A stretch of 64,000 nucleotides of DNA from Sulfurospirillum barnesii SES-3 (GTDB lineage: Bacteria > Campylobacterota > Campylobacteria > Campylobacterales > Sulfurospirillaceae), in assembly GCF_000265295.1 (NCBI RefSeq), contig NC_018002.1, positions 124,001 through 188,000 on the forward strand. The letters run 5' to 3'. The notes beneath the pieces were generated by a model. The model had not been told where the DNA came from, searched no databases, and worked only from the letters and a program-made list of their open reading frames with translations. The translations under genes and the position numbers were made by a program. How positions within the stretch are numbered: the stretch's first letter is position 1; every line of letters begins with the position of its first letter. Of this stretch, positions 1-9,341 are shown piece after piece.

Positions 1-228
1 ATGTTCAATAAAGCAGGCATGCTTGCCATGGCAAATGCGGGGCGCAATAGCAACCGCAGTCAATTTTTCATAACAACAGTCCCTACACCGCATTTAAATG
101 GCAGACACACTATTTTTGGTGAAGTCGTTGAGGGAATGGATGTGGTGCATAAACTTGAAAATGTTGCTACCGATGGACGCGATAAACCGCTTGAGCCACA
201 GCTGATTCTCAAAGCGTATTTAAAATAA
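1..228 (+). CDS. Peptidyl-prolyl cis-trans isomerase, cyclophilin type (5' truncated by window)
   Basis: Only the last 75 residues are visible; the reading frame is open at base 1 and the real start probably lies upstream. The visible part carries the cyclophilin core signature: a [16 protein letters not shown]-type segment (residues about 10-25) that forms the active-site strand, followed by [19 protein letters not shown]. Cyclophilins catalyse proline cis-trans isomerisation and assist protein folding. No statement on signal peptide or cellular location is possible because the N-terminus is missing. It ends 48 bases before glnB on the same strand. Confidence 0.9.
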   Translation: MFNKAGMLAMANAGRNSNRSQFFITTVPTPHLNGRHTIFGEVVEGMDVVHKLENVATDGRDKPLEPQLILKAYLK

Positions 229-261
229 TTTAAGATAAAATAATTTTTAGCAAAGCGATAA

Positions 262-615
<354 letters not shown>

Positions 616-624
616 GAAAACAGA

Positions 625-658
625 CAGAGTGATTAGCCCTAATCACTCTGGATTTTTC
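625..658 (+). terminator. Rho-independent terminator after glnB
   Basis: Perfect 11-bp inverted repeat CAGAGTGATTA / TAATCACTCTG (625-635 and 640-650) with a four-base loop GCCC, followed by GATTTTTCTC. It starts 9 bases after the glnB stop codon. Confidence 0.9.
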
Positions 659-948
659 TCTTTCTTGTAACATTATTCCTTCTAAATCTCTGTAAAAAAA
701 GTTTACATGTAATGGATACTGCGCATTTTTTCTGTTTTAATTTTGCTCATGATATTTGGATTTGAAATGCTGAAGTAGGATTGGTGCGCAATAAAAACGT
801 TTTACATGTAAATTCCTCGATTTCTTTTTATTACATGATGAAATATTTTTCAACAATCCGTAAAATTTATGCTATTTTGTAGTCCTTATTCCGTAGAGCT
901 TTTGGAGCGCTATTTGCAGAATTGAAGATTAAGAAAGAAGGAGTTGAA
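659..948. other. Intergenic region with two TTACATGTAA palindromes
   Basis: About 290 bases without a convincing gene between the glnB terminator and the S51 peptidase gene. It holds exact TTACATGTAA copies at 703-712 and 802-811, the second as the 12-mer TTTACATGTAAA, plus a partial form TTACATGATG at 831. The promoter of the downstream gene should lie here, but I cannot fix a -35/-10 pair with confidence. Confidence 0.6.
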
Positions 949-1587
949 ATGAAAAAAATGTTTTTGTCCTCGTCTTTCAAAGATGTTGCAGAACTTTTGC
1001 CTCATTTTATGGAAGAATCATTGGAGGGGAAAACCGTCAGTTTTATCCCCACGGCAAGTATCCCAGAAAGTGTCACATTTTATGTTCAAGCAGGGAAAAA
1101 AGCACTTCAAAAACTAGGAATGATCGTCGATGAAGTAGAGTTAACGGCATTAAGCCCTGAAGAAATTACACGCAAACTCAAGGCAAATGATAGTATTTAT
1201 ATTACAGGAGGCAATACGTTTTTTTTACTGCAAGCCTTAAGACAAACAGGAGCAGATCGGCTCATTGTTGAGCATATTAAAGCAGGGAAACTATACATCG
1301 GTGAGTCTGCTGGCGCGATGATCGTCTCGCCAGATATAACGTATGCCAAAGCCATGGATGACTTTAAACAGATAGAATCCTTAGACTATACAGCACTTAA
1401 GAGTGTGGATTTTTACCCTTTACCACACCACACCAATTTTCCGTTTAAAAAAAGTGTGGAAAAAATTATCGCTGAGTATCAGTTTGATTTGAAGTTATGT
1501 CCCATTTCAAATACCCAAGCGATTTTAGTGAGTGGGGAGGATGTTCGCATTGCGGATAAAAAGTTGGGAGAAGTGCCTTTTCAATAG
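949..1587 (+). CDS. Peptidase S51 (dipeptidase E-like) / class-I glutamine amidotransferase-fold protein
   Basis: A 212-residue protein with the S51 nucleophile elbow GESAGA; the serine is residue 120 when counted from this ATG. The preceding motif YITGGNTFFLLQAL is typical of PepE-type peptidases. Family members cleave Asp-X dipeptides or act on related acidic peptides; the true substrate here is unknown. I chose ATG 949 because AAGGAG lies 5 bases upstream; a TTG at 922 would add nine residues but has no good ribosome site. The gene is flanked by terminators and appears to be transcribed alone. Confidence 0.8.
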   Translation: MKKMFLSSSFKDVAELLPHFMEESLEGKTVSFIPTASIPESVTFYVQAGKKALQKLGMIVDEVELTALSPEEITRKLKANDSIYITGGNTFFLLQALRQTGADRLIVEHIKAGKLYIGESAGAMIVSPDITYAKAMDDFKQIESLDYTALKSVDFYPLPHHTNFPFKKSVEKIIAEYQFDLKLCPISNTQAILVSGEDVRIADKKLGEVPFQ

Positions 1588-1595
1588 GGTAAAAC

Positions 1596-1640
1596 AGCGG
1601 CTAACAATGCAAACGTTAACCGCTATCTTTTTACATGTAA
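1596..1640 (+). terminator. Terminator hairpin plus TTACATGTAA copy between convergent genes
   Basis: Inverted repeat AGCGGCTAAC (1596-1605) / GTTAACCGCT (1615-1624) with one mismatch and a 9-base loop, followed by ATCTTTTT. The T-run runs straight into a TTACATGTAA palindrome at 1631-1640. The aldo/keto reductase on the other strand ends at 1645. Confidence 0.7.
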
Positions 1641-1644
1641 TGAC

Positions 1645-2664
1645 TCATCCCATGGGGTACAAAATCTCTTTTTGGATGGTTTCAATTTCACGCAGTATCT
1701 CAGCGCTAAGGGTAGTCTCCAGTGCTTTAAAGCTCTCTTCAAGTTGATGGGCATAGCGTGCACCGATGATCGTGGAGGCGACAAAATCAAAGTGCATACT
1801 CCATGCAACAGCAAGTGTGACAGGACTCATCCCGTGTTGGTTGGCGATTTCTATGTATTTTGAGGTCGCTAAAAGGGTTTTTTCATTGACAAAGCGTTGG
1901 CTCATTGCTCTTTGGCGAGGCTCATCAATTTTCATGTATTCACCAAAACGTGTTTTTGGGTCAATAAACGCTTGATTGTATTTACCGCTTAAAACACCCC
2001 CTGCAATCGGAGAATAAGGAAGCAGTGAGACATCTTCTTTACGGCATAGGGTGGAGAGTTCATCTAAAAAGCGTGGGTTGAGCAAGGAAAAATTGTTTTG
2101 GATGGACTCAAAACGAGAGAGTTTTTCATACTGTGCGATGGTGTTGGATTTGCTAAGCCCATAAGCGGTGTCATTAGATGTTCCAATATAGCGTACTTTT
2201 CCGCTTTGAACCAGCTCATCTAAGGCACGCATAGATACTTCTTTAGGGATAATTTCATCGGGCCAGTGGATTTGATACAAGTCGATATAGTCTGTTTTAA
2301 GACGTTTTAAACTTCCCTCAACGGCTCTTTGGATATGAAAACGATCAATCGCTGTGTAGCCATGACGAATGGGTGGGACAAACCAACCGTTTGCAGCCCC
2401 TGCTACTTTACTGGCTAAAATGATGCTCTCTCTAGGCTTTGTTTGCAACCATTCCCCTAAAATTTCTTCCGTTAATCCTGCATACTCTTTTCGTGGAGGG
2501 ACAGGATACAATTCTGCTGTATCGTAAAAATTAATACCTCGCTCATAAGCTGTATCTAAAATCTTGAACGATTCTTTTTTATCACTCCAACTGCCAAAAC
2601 TCATTGTTCCCATACAAATGGGCGTGACACGTAAGCCACTTTTTCCAATATAACGGTATTGCAT
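1645..2664 (-). CDS. Aldo/keto reductase
   Basis: A 339-residue NAD(P)H-dependent oxidoreductase of the AKR superfamily. The catalytic tetrad is visible as Asp48, Tyr53 (NFYDTAELYPVPP), Lys86 (ILASKVAG) and His133 (YQIHWPD). The ELYPVPPR segment resembles E. coli Tas. These enzymes reduce carbonyls or act on potassium-channel-like substrates; no substrate can be inferred from the neighbours. ATG 2664 is preceded by AGGGG. It is convergent with the S51 peptidase gene and divergent from the response-regulator gene, across 264 bases. Confidence 0.92.
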   Translation of the reverse strand: MQYRYIGKSGLRVTPICMGTMSFGSWSDKKESFKILDTAYERGINFYDTAELYPVPPRKEYAGLTEEILGEWLQTKPRESIILASKVAGAANGWFVPPIRHGYTAIDRFHIQRAVEGSLKRLKTDYIDLYQIHWPDEIIPKEVSMRALDELVQSGKVRYIGTSNDTAYGLSKSNTIAQYEKLSRFESIQNNFSLLNPRFLDELSTLCRKEDVSLLPYSPIAGGVLSGKYNQAFIDPKTRFGEYMKIDEPRQRAMSQRFVNEKTLLATSKYIEIANQHGMSPVTLAVAWSMHFDFVASTIIGARYAHQLEESFKALETTLSAEILREIETIQKEILYPMG

Positions 2665-2798
2665 GATTCACCCCTGATGTATTTAATAGTAAATTAACAC
2701 TGATACGCCATGCTTCTTTGCATTCAAAAGACGTGGGTAATGTAGATTGATTTTACTCAATCAAGGCTTAAATACGAAGATTTTGATAAGTCACTTCC

Positions 2799-2808
2799 TT
2801 ACATGTAA
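2799..2808. repeat. TTACATGTAA palindrome, intergenic
   Basis: Exact copy in the 264-base divergent region between the aldo/keto reductase and response-regulator genes. The region must also hold both promoters. An open frame of 68 codons at 2747-2953 crosses the palindrome but looks non-coding. Confidence 0.85.
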
Positions 2809-2928
2809 AACTTTTATCAGGCTAATAAGTATAATGTGTGGGTATGTTAGCTTCTTGGAAGTATTTATAGGGGAGAATACTAAAGTGCTTTTTTTCTACA
2901 CAATGAACCATTTTACAGGAGTCCTAGC

Positions 2929-3594
2929 GTGTCTTATAAGCTACTTATTTTAGAAGACAATACTCTTTTACTTCAAACACTCGAAGATTTTTTATCCGAA
3001 TATGCGTATGCATGTACCCTGGTTAAAAGTGGGAAAGAAGCGCTAGAAGCGTGTTTTCAAAATACCTTTGATTTGTATTTAGTGGATGTTAAAGTTCCTG
3101 ACATGAGTGGGTTTGAATTTTTACAAGCCTTACGCCACTCGGGTGATCGCACACCTGCTATTTTCATTACCTCTTTAAACGACCAAGAGAGTGTTGCAAA
3201 AGGCTTTCTTGCAGGTGGCGATGATTATATTAAAAAACCTTTTGATTTACATGAATTACTTTTACGGATTAAGGCTATTTTGGCTCGTACAAAAGGTATC
3301 GTAGATGATTGGCTTATCATTGACAATGACTACAAACTCAACCTTGCACGCAAACGCCTTTTTAAAGGGACAACAGAACTGGATTTAAATTTAAAAGATT
3401 TTGAATTGCTTTATTTACTGGTGAAAGATAGAGGGCATGTTGTGACCAAGGAGATGATCCATCAACACCTTTGGAGCAGCAGCGAAGAGATTAATGAAGG
3501 GTCTATTCGCGTTTATATTAATAATTTAAAAAAGATTTTTGGTAAAGAGGCTATTGTTAATATTCGAGGCATTGGATACCGATTTGAGAAGTAG
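2929..3594 (+). CDS. OmpR/PhoB-family response regulator
   Basis: A 221-residue two-domain regulator. The receiver domain covers residues 1 to about 115, with the acidic pocket (LLILEDN), phospho-acceptor Asp53 (LYLVDVKVPDMSG) and conserved Lys (DDYIKKPF). A winged-helix DNA-binding domain covers about 130-221, ending GIGYRFEK as in PhoB/OmpR proteins. The start is GTG 2929, with AGGAG 7 bases upstream. The gene overlaps or abuts the downstream histidine kinase, so the pair forms one two-component system. The signal and regulon are unknown. Confidence 0.93.
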   Translation: MSYKLLILEDNTLLLQTLEDFLSEYAYACTLVKSGKEALEACFQNTFDLYLVDVKVPDMSGFEFLQALRHSGDRTPAIFITSLNDQESVAKGFLAGGDDYIKKPFDLHELLLRIKAILARTKGIVDDWLIIDNDYKLNLARKRLFKGTTELDLNLKDFELLYLLVKDRGHVVTKEMIHQHLWSSSEEINEGSIRVYINNLKKIFGKEAIVNIRGIGYRFEK

Positions 3595-4429
3595 TGATAA
3601 GATTTTTTTCATTCGAACAATGGTTATTTTTAGTGTTGTATTGTGGTGTTTTACATTGCTATGTATTTTTTTATGGGAATGGGTAGGTAGTTCGTGGTTA
3701 GTACTTTTTTGGTTTGCTGTTATGGCATTATGTGTGGGATATATCCTAGTTTCTTATACGCTAGCAGCTCTTTTTAAAACCAATCATTTTTTAGACATTT
3801 TATTAAAAGATACACTGCATGAGCTTAATATCCCACTCTCTGTCATTAAAGCCAACCTTCAAATGCTACAAGCCGATGAACAAGAGAGTAAAAAATTAAA
3901 ACGCCTTATGCGCATTGAACTTGCCAGTCAAGACCTTTATGAACTCTATAAAGAGGTTGATTATTTTATCAAGAAAGAGATACAAACCGATGTGAGGGAA
4001 TATTTTTTTCTTGATGAACTTGTCGAAAAAGTAATTGAAAAACAAAAAGAGATCGCCAATGGTGTAGAGATTCAAAGTTCTGTTTTACATGTAAAGCTTT
4101 TTGCAGATAAACATGGTCTTATTAAAGTTCTCTCAAATCTTCTGCATAACGCACTCAAATACAATGTTAATAAACGACCCATTTCTCTTTCATTAGAGGG
4201 GAGTTTACTGTGCATAAAAGATCATGGGATTGGGATGAGCGAGTCAGAGCTTTTTTTGGTGTTTGATCGCTATTATCAAGCGGATATGACCAAAGAAGGA
4301 CATGGTATAGGTTTGAGTTTGGTCAAGGCATATTGTGATGAATGTAAAATTCATATGCGTATTAATTCTCAAAAAGGAGTAGGTACAGAAGTGATTTTAG
4401 ATATTACATATCTCCTTCGCAAAACATGA
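3584..4429 (+). CDS. Membrane-bound sensor histidine kinase
   Basis: Partner of the upstream response regulator. From TTG 3584 the protein has 281 residues. Two N-terminal membrane helices (about 13-30 and 38-60) are joined by a very short loop, so there is no sizeable periplasmic sensor. The phospho-accepting His79 lies in DTLHELNIPLSVIKANLQML. The ATPase domain shows an N box (NLLHNALKYN), G1 (DHGIGM) and G2 (GHGIGLSLVKAY). The start is uncertain: TTG 3539 would overlap the regulator by 56 bases, TTG 3584 by 11, and ATG 3620 would lie beyond it but lacks a ribosome site. Confidence 0.88.
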   Translation: MRSSDKIFFIRTMVIFSVVLWCFTLLCIFLWEWVGSSWLVLFWFAVMALCVGYILVSYTLAALFKTNHFLDILLKDTLHELNIPLSVIKANLQMLQADEQESKKLKRLMRIELASQDLYELYKEVDYFIKKEIQTDVREYFFLDELVEKVIEKQKEIANGVEIQSSVLHVKLFADKHGLIKVLSNLLHNALKYNVNKRPISLSLEGSLLCIKDHGIGMSESELFLVFDRYYQADMTKEGHGIGLSLVKAYCDECKIHMRINSQKGVGTEVILDITYLLRKT

Positions 4430-4462
4430 TATAATGAACAAAAATTGTCATGGATGGGTACA

Positions 4463-5590
4463 ATGGAAACAGAAGCTATTTTTCAACAAGAAAAAGAGCA
4501 TTTTTTGCTCCATTCGGCACTCTTTTTAGAAGAGTTTGAGTCTGATTTTAGAGCGTATTTCGTCTTGGTAGCTAAAGAATACGATAATAGTATAGATGAA
4601 GAAGAGATAAGTGCCATTGCAAAAACAACTTATGCAACGGTGTTTGAATCTGATGAAAAGATTAAAAAACTTAAACAAACCTTGCTTTCTGTTATGCAAA
4701 AAGACCGTTTAAAACTTACATGTGTATTAACTCGCAGTATGCTCTATTTTATGGAAAAGTACAGAGTGTTTTGTAAAGAACGCCAGAGTGTTGCGTATTT
4801 GGATGTTTTATGTGCATGCGTGTATCGTTTTCATGAGATATGTGAAAAAACCACGAGCCAAGCTCCCTCTTTTATCCATTTTGGTCAAAGCGGTGATGTT
4901 CTTTTCTCGCATACAAATTCTATTCTCGAAACGTTTCAAACCATGAAAGAAGCAGGTGAGAAAGTAGTGTTTTTAAACCTTTACAAAGGGGTGCCTATTA
5001 GCTCTGAGGCACGCATTGTAAGCATTGATCATGAAAGTGTGACATTTACCAGTGAAGGTGAGCTTCAAGCAATTGCGATTAAATTAGACAATAATGCTTT
5101 TATTGTTAAAAATGCCTATTTTACGAAACATATCAAAGCCGATGTTGTCTCTTATAATTTTAAAAGCAATACGGTTAAACTGACGAACTTTACCTACCTT
5201 ATGGCGATGCCAGCGCTTCAGCGTGAGTCCATTCGTGTTCATCCTGATATTCTTGCAACGGTGTATATGCATCATCACAATGCCCAAACGAGTGGACGTT
5301 TATACGATATATCGATGAATGGCTTAGGCATTGTAAGCAATGAAAATCATGGTATCTTTATTGGCGCTAAGGTTAAAATAGAATTTGAATTGAATGAACT
5401 AAGTCAAGATAGAAAAATTGAAGTTGAGGGTGAAGTGATTAATATTATTGAGTACAATACATCGTATCGTTACTGTATGCGTATTTTTCCTGATAGTTTT
5501 ATGCGCCAAAAAATCTCGCACTATATCACAAAAAGAGAAGAAGAAATTCTTGAAGAACTAAAAAAAGAGCTTCAAGAATATATGCTTTGA
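4463..5590 (+). CDS. PilZ-domain protein (putative c-di-GMP receptor)
   Basis: About 375 residues. The C-terminal third (roughly 250-365) matches a PilZ domain: an arginine-rich lead-in QRESIRVHP followed by LYDISMNGLGI, which corresponds to the RxxxR...(D/N)xSxxG c-di-GMP motif. The N-terminal two thirds are mostly helical and I cannot name a domain there. The gene follows the histidine kinase after about 30 bases, so a shared transcript with the two-component system is likely. Alternative starts are ATG 4454 and TTG 4445; none has a clear ribosome site. Confidence 0.78.
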   Translation: METEAIFQQEKEHFLLHSALFLEEFESDFRAYFVLVAKEYDNSIDEEEISAIAKTTYATVFESDEKIKKLKQTLLSVMQKDRLKLTCVLTRSMLYFMEKYRVFCKERQSVAYLDVLCACVYRFHEICEKTTSQAPSFIHFGQSGDVLFSHTNSILETFQTMKEAGEKVVFLNLYKGVPISSEARIVSIDHESVTFTSEGELQAIAIKLDNNAFIVKNAYFTKHIKADVVSYNFKSNTVKLTNFTYLMAMPALQRESIRVHPDILATVYMHHHNAQTSGRLYDISMNGLGIVSNENHGIFIGAKVKIEFELNELSQDRKIEVEGEVINIIEYNTSYRYCMRIFPDSFMRQKISHYITKREEEILEELKKELQEYML

Positions 5591-5627
5591 GGCGTGTAAG
5601 AAGGACTTACATGCCTCCTTGTTTTTT
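5589..5627. terminator. Bidirectional terminator between pilZ-type gene and ABC permease
   Basis: A 12-bp stem GAGGCGTGTAAG (5589-5600) / CTTACATGCCTC (5606-5617) with one G-T wobble and loop AAGGA, followed by CTTGTTTTTT. It overlaps the stop codons of both convergent genes. Confidence 0.85.
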
Positions 5628-6572
5628 CATCCTATTTTCAATTTTATGTCCTAAGACGGTGAGCAAAAACGTAATTCCAAAATAAACTGCTGCAATAATC
5701 AACCATGTCTCAAAAGGTGAAAAGGTATTGGCGACTATTTCACGACCGACTTTTGTCAAATCTGTAATAGAAATAACAGAAACAAGTGACGAATCCTTCA
5801 CCAAAGCAATCATCTCCCCCACAAGTGTAGGTAAAGCACGTTTGAGTGCTTGAGGCATAATAATATAAAGCATGGTTTGAGGGTAGTTCATCCCCAATGA
5901 TTTAGCTGCTTCGTATTGACCTTTATCAATTGATTGTATAGCACCACGCAAAACTTCTGCAATATAGGCACCAAAGAAGAGACCCAGAGAAATGGCACCT
6001 GCAAAAAAGCGTTCAATCTCAAAAATCGTAGCAATAATAAAATAAAAAATAAAAATTTGTACTAAAAGAGGAGTACCTCTTATAACGGCAATGTAAATGG
6101 TTGCAATATCTTTTAAAAATTGGTAGCTTGAAATACGCATAAACGCAAGAAGTGAACCTATCGAAAATGCTAAAATTGCAGCGACTCCTGAAATCTCAAG
6201 GGTCACAATTAAGCCCTCCAACAAAGGTCCTAACTGCGTAGAAGTTTTATGTGCTAGGGTGTCATTTTCATACACACTATCCCCCTCATTTACACTGAGG
6301 GTATAGCCTTTTTCTATTTCAACCTCTTTACTGTTATCATACCCCTCAACAATAACATGAGAGCCATGAATACGTATTTTCCCATCAAGTGGTGCTGTTA
6401 GGGTCTCTATTTTTTCATATACAAAATATTTAGGGACACCACTCCATTTCCAAATGTAATTCATCTTAGAAGCTGCCATAAAGAGCATGTAGCCTAGAAT
6501 AATATAAAACGAAACGGCCACAATGTGACCGAGTGTTTTATTGTGTAAAAAGTGTTGTTTCTCTTTTGCCAC
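5607..6572 (-). CDS. Polar amino-acid ABC transporter permease with extra N-terminal domain
   Basis: A 321-residue inner-membrane permease of the HisM/GlnP family. The EAA loop is visible in GQYEAAKSLGMNYPQTMLYI and the following IMPQALKRALP, and the core permease helices run from about residue 117 on. It carries an additional N-terminal helix (about 15-34) and a soluble, charged stretch of about 80 residues (35-113) before the usual first permease helix. Translation starts at GTG 6572, three bases after the stop codon of the binding-protein gene, which indicates coupling. It works with the binding protein and ATPase encoded just upstream. Confidence 0.9.
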   Translation of the reverse strand: MAKEKQHFLHNKTLGHIVAVSFYIILGYMLFMAASKMNYIWKWSGVPKYFVYEKIETLTAPLDGKIRIHGSHVIVEGYDNSKEVEIEKGYTLSVNEGDSVYENDTLAHKTSTQLGPLLEGLIVTLEISGVAAILAFSIGSLLAFMRISSYQFLKDIATIYIAVIRGTPLLVQIFIFYFIIATIFEIERFFAGAISLGLFFGAYIAEVLRGAIQSIDKGQYEAAKSLGMNYPQTMLYIIMPQALKRALPTLVGEMIALVKDSSLVSVISITDLTKVGREIVANTFSPFETWLIIAAVYFGITFLLTVLGHKIENRMKKQGGM

Positions 6573-6575
6573 TGT

Positions 6576-7376
6576 TTACATTACCTTTTTTTGCCAAGCG
6601 GTTTCAGTAAACCATCTGTCATAGATTTTTTTATACGTACCATCATTTTTGGTTTGATTCAAGAAGTTGTCAAGCCAGTTAAGAAAATCTGGATCACCTT
6701 TACGAATAGCAAAACCTAAAGGCTCATAGGTCAATTCATCACTAAGATGTGCTAATTTATCAGCACCTTTTTCAGCAAAGAAGATAGCATTGTAAGGTTT
6801 ATCATAGACCATTCCATCGGCATTTCCATTAAGTACTTCTTGTGCTGCATCTGCTTCGGTTTCAAAGGTTCTGATTTTTGCTTTTTTAAACATTTTTCGT
6901 GTTGCAATTTCACCTGTGACACCAATTTTAGTGACAATGGTGTATTCTGGTTTGTCTAAATCACTCCATTTTTTTCCTGCATGTTTTTTGTTTGCCAAAA
7001 TTGTTTGTCCCACGGTAATATAAGGGTTTGCAAAGTTAATTTTGAGGTTTCTCTCTTGTGTGATGGTCATACCAGAAATGATAATGTCATATTTTCCTGT
7101 TAAAAGACCTGCAATAATACCATCCCAAGCAGTAGGCACAAGTTGAAGTTTTACACCCATCGCTTTTGCCATTTCATTGGCTATATCTACATCGAAACCA
7201 ATGATGTTACCTTGTTTATCTTTCATCTCAAAAGGCATGTAGCCAGGCTCTAAGCCAACAGTTAAAACCCCTTTTTGTACAATACTGTTGAGGGTTGATT
7301 TTTGCCAGAGATTAATATCATCTGCCATAGCATTAAGACCAAGCATTACAAGGAATGCTGCTAAAAGTTTTTTCAT
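6576..7376 (-). CDS. Periplasmic amino-acid-binding protein (SBP family 3)
   Basis: A 266-residue substrate-binding protein. It has a signal peptide MKKLLAAFLVMLGLNAMA with likely cleavage before DD and no lipobox cysteine, so it should be freely periplasmic. Family-3 landmarks are VGLEPGYMPFEMKD, the Asp/Ile-rich GFDVDIANEMAKAMG and the GKYDIIISGMTIT segment. These proteins deliver polar amino acids to the permease. The substrate (glutamine, glutamate, cystine or other) cannot be told from sequence alone. AAGGAG precedes the ATG. Confidence 0.92.
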   Translation of the reverse strand: MKKLLAAFLVMLGLNAMADDINLWQKSTLNSIVQKGVLTVGLEPGYMPFEMKDKQGNIIGFDVDIANEMAKAMGVKLQLVPTAWDGIIAGLLTGKYDIIISGMTITQERNLKINFANPYITVGQTILANKKHAGKKWSDLDKPEYTIVTKIGVTGEIATRKMFKKAKIRTFETEADAAQEVLNGNADGMVYDKPYNAIFFAEKGADKLAHLSDELTYEPLGFAIRKGDPDFLNWLDNFLNQTKNDGTYKKIYDRWFTETAWQKKVM

Positions 7377-7399
7377 TGCGAATTCTCCTTTGAAGATTT

Positions 7400-8140
7400 T
7401 TAGTGTGTTAATATCTCTTGTAAAAATTTTTGAGCACGCTGTGTTTTTGGGTTCGTGAAAAATTCTTCAGGTGTTCCCTCTTCAATAATTTTTCCCTCAT
7501 CCATAAACACAATGCGGTTACTCACCTCTTTTGCAAAGCCCATCTCATGTGTAACACAAATGATAGTGTAGTTTTCATGAGCAAGTTCTCTCATAACATC
7601 CAAAACCCCACCGATCATCTCAGGATCAAGCGCACTGGTTGGTTCATCAAATAAAATAATTTTCGGCTGCATGGCAAGGGTTCGTGCAATAGCAACACGC
7701 TGTTTTTGACCACCACTCAGTTCATTTGGGTATCCCTCTGCCTTATGCACTAAGCCAACACGTTCCAAAAGCTTTAAAGAGAGCTCATTGGCATCATGTT
7801 TACTAATCTTTTTCACTTTACGTTGAGCAATAGTGATATTTTCCAAAATGGTAAGGTGAGGGAAAAGGTTGAAGTGTTGAAACACCATACCTGTTTCTGC
7901 TCGAACACTATTAATATTTGTTTTTTTATCGTATAAATCATACCCATCAACAATAATGTCACCACTATCAATTTCTTCTAATTTATTAATACAGCGAATC
8001 AGGGTTGATTTTCCACTTCCACTAGGGCCACAGATGACAACAATCTCCCCCTCTTTTACGGAAAAATTGATATTTTGAAGCACATGAAAATCGCCATAAT
8101 ATTTATCAACATTCTCCATCGATACAATTGCTTGATCCAT
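7400..8140 (-). CDS. glnQ: Polar amino-acid ABC transporter ATPase (GlnQ/HisP family)
   Basis: A 246-residue ATPase with Walker [10 protein letters not shown] (residues 38-46), signature [10 protein letters not shown] and Walker [13 protein letters not shown], followed by the D-loop and the switch His (VTHEMGF). It is the first gene of the minus-strand ATPase / binding protein / permease operon and energises uptake. AAAGG lies 7 bases before ATG 8140. The 295 bases between it and the divergent exporter gene hold the promoters of both; I see no repeat or clear operator there. Confidence 0.93.
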   Translation of the reverse strand: MDQAIVSMENVDKYYGDFHVLQNINFSVKEGEIVVICGPSGSGKSTLIRCINKLEEIDSGDIIVDGYDLYDKKTNINSVRAETGMVFQHFNLFPHLTILENITIAQRKVKKISKHDANELSLKLLERVGLVHKAEGYPNELSGGQKQRVAIARTLAMQPKIILFDEPTSALDPEMIGGVLDVMRELAHENYTIICVTHEMGFAKEVSNRIVFMDEGKIIEEGTPEEFFTNPKTQRAQKFLQEILTH

Positions 8141-8435
8141 TCAAACCTTTCTGTAATACTTTCATAACGTAACACGGGGACGTTTTAGAACAAGTCATAA
8201 TTGTAGCAGTAGTATATAAAATTAAGATAAAGGTTTGTGCTCAATAATTCATCACAGGAGCTAAACAAGCGTGTAGTAAGAAACACGAGAAAATTCTTTT
8301 TTGCACTCAATATGGCTTTGAAAATGGTATTTAGATGTGATTTGATGGTTAAATTTGAGTCATGTGTATGGAGGCTTTTAGTGTGCGTTGTGTTACAATG
8401 CGTACCTTAGATTTTAAAGCAGAGGGCAAGGTATT

Positions 8436-9341
8436 GTGATCCATCAAAAATTTAAAGAGTTTGGGGCAGATTTTTTGCTTCTTTTAGTAGCAATTGCATG
8501 GGGAAGTACGTTTTTTATTGTACAAGCAGCGGTCAATGAGACACCTGTGTATACTTTTTTATTTTGGCGCTTTTTAGTGGCTGCCATTTTAATGGGGCTT
8601 ATCTCTTTTAGGCAGCTAAAACACTTAACAAAAGATGTTTGCGTCGCAGGGGGCTTATTAGGGTTGTTTATGTTTTTTGGGTATGCGTTTCAGACATTTG
8701 CACTTACCTATACGTACTCTTCAACGGTTGGATTTATTACAGGGCTTAATGTGATAGTGGTTCCTTTTATTGCTTATCTTGTTTTTAAACACAAAGCATC
8801 TATTTTTTCTTTATTGGGAGCAATGATTGCATCTGTTGGTCTTTATTTTTTAACACTTAATAGTGAGATTGGTTTTGGATTGGGTGAAGGATATGCCTTT
8901 ATTTGTGCGATTATGTTTGCCATGCATATTGTTTTTACAGGGTATTATTCGACCAAATACAATGTCTATTTATTGGTGTGTATTCAATTTGTAACCGTAG
9001 CTTTTGGTTCATGCTTAGGGGGATTGTTTTTAGAGGGAACACTCATGCCTCCTCGTGTTGATAGCTTGCTAGTGCATTCCATTATTATCACCGTTTTGTT
9101 TGCAACTATTTTTGCTTTTTGGGTACAAACAGCTGTTCAACGTTTTACAACAGCGGCTAAAACAGCCATTATTTTTACAATGGAACCTGTTAGTGCGGGC
9201 TTATTTGGGTACTGGTTTGCCAACGAAGTTTTAAGTCTTTCCCAAGTGGGTGGGGCATGTTTAATTCTAAGTGGCATGCTTATTGCTGAACTAGGTGTTT
9301 ATTTTCGTGAGCGTTATCGTGCACAAAATCAAATACCCTAG
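8436..9341 (+). CDS. EamA-family (DMT) transporter
   Basis: A 301-residue membrane protein made of two EamA repeats of about five helices each, starting FLLLLVAIAWGSTFFIVQAA, where the WGS motif is typical. DMT proteins export amino acids, metabolites or drugs; the substrate is unknown. The start is GTG 8436, preceded by a purine-rich AGAGGGCAAGG. The gene converges on, and overlaps by four bases, the zinc permease gene on the other strand. Confidence 0.88.
   Translation: MIHQKFKEFGADFLLLLVAIAWGSTFFIVQAAVNETPVYTFLFWRFLVAAILMGLISFRQLKHLTKDVCVAGGLLGLFMFFGYAFQTFALTYTYSSTVGFITGLNVIVVPFIAYLVFKHKASIFSLLGAMIASVGLYFLTLNSEIGFGLGEGYAFICAIMFAMHIVFTGYYSTKYNVYLLVCIQFVTVAFGSCLGGLFLEGTLMPPRVDSLLVHSIIITVLFATIFAFWVQTAVQRFTTAAKTAIIFTMEPVSAGLFGYWFANEVLSLSQVGGACLILSGMLIAELGVYFRERYRAQNQIP

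Noticed and set aside
2747-2953. 68-codon plus-strand frame before the response regulator
   Set aside because: No ribosome site, crosses a TTACATGTAA palindrome and overlaps the regulator start; more likely promoter region.
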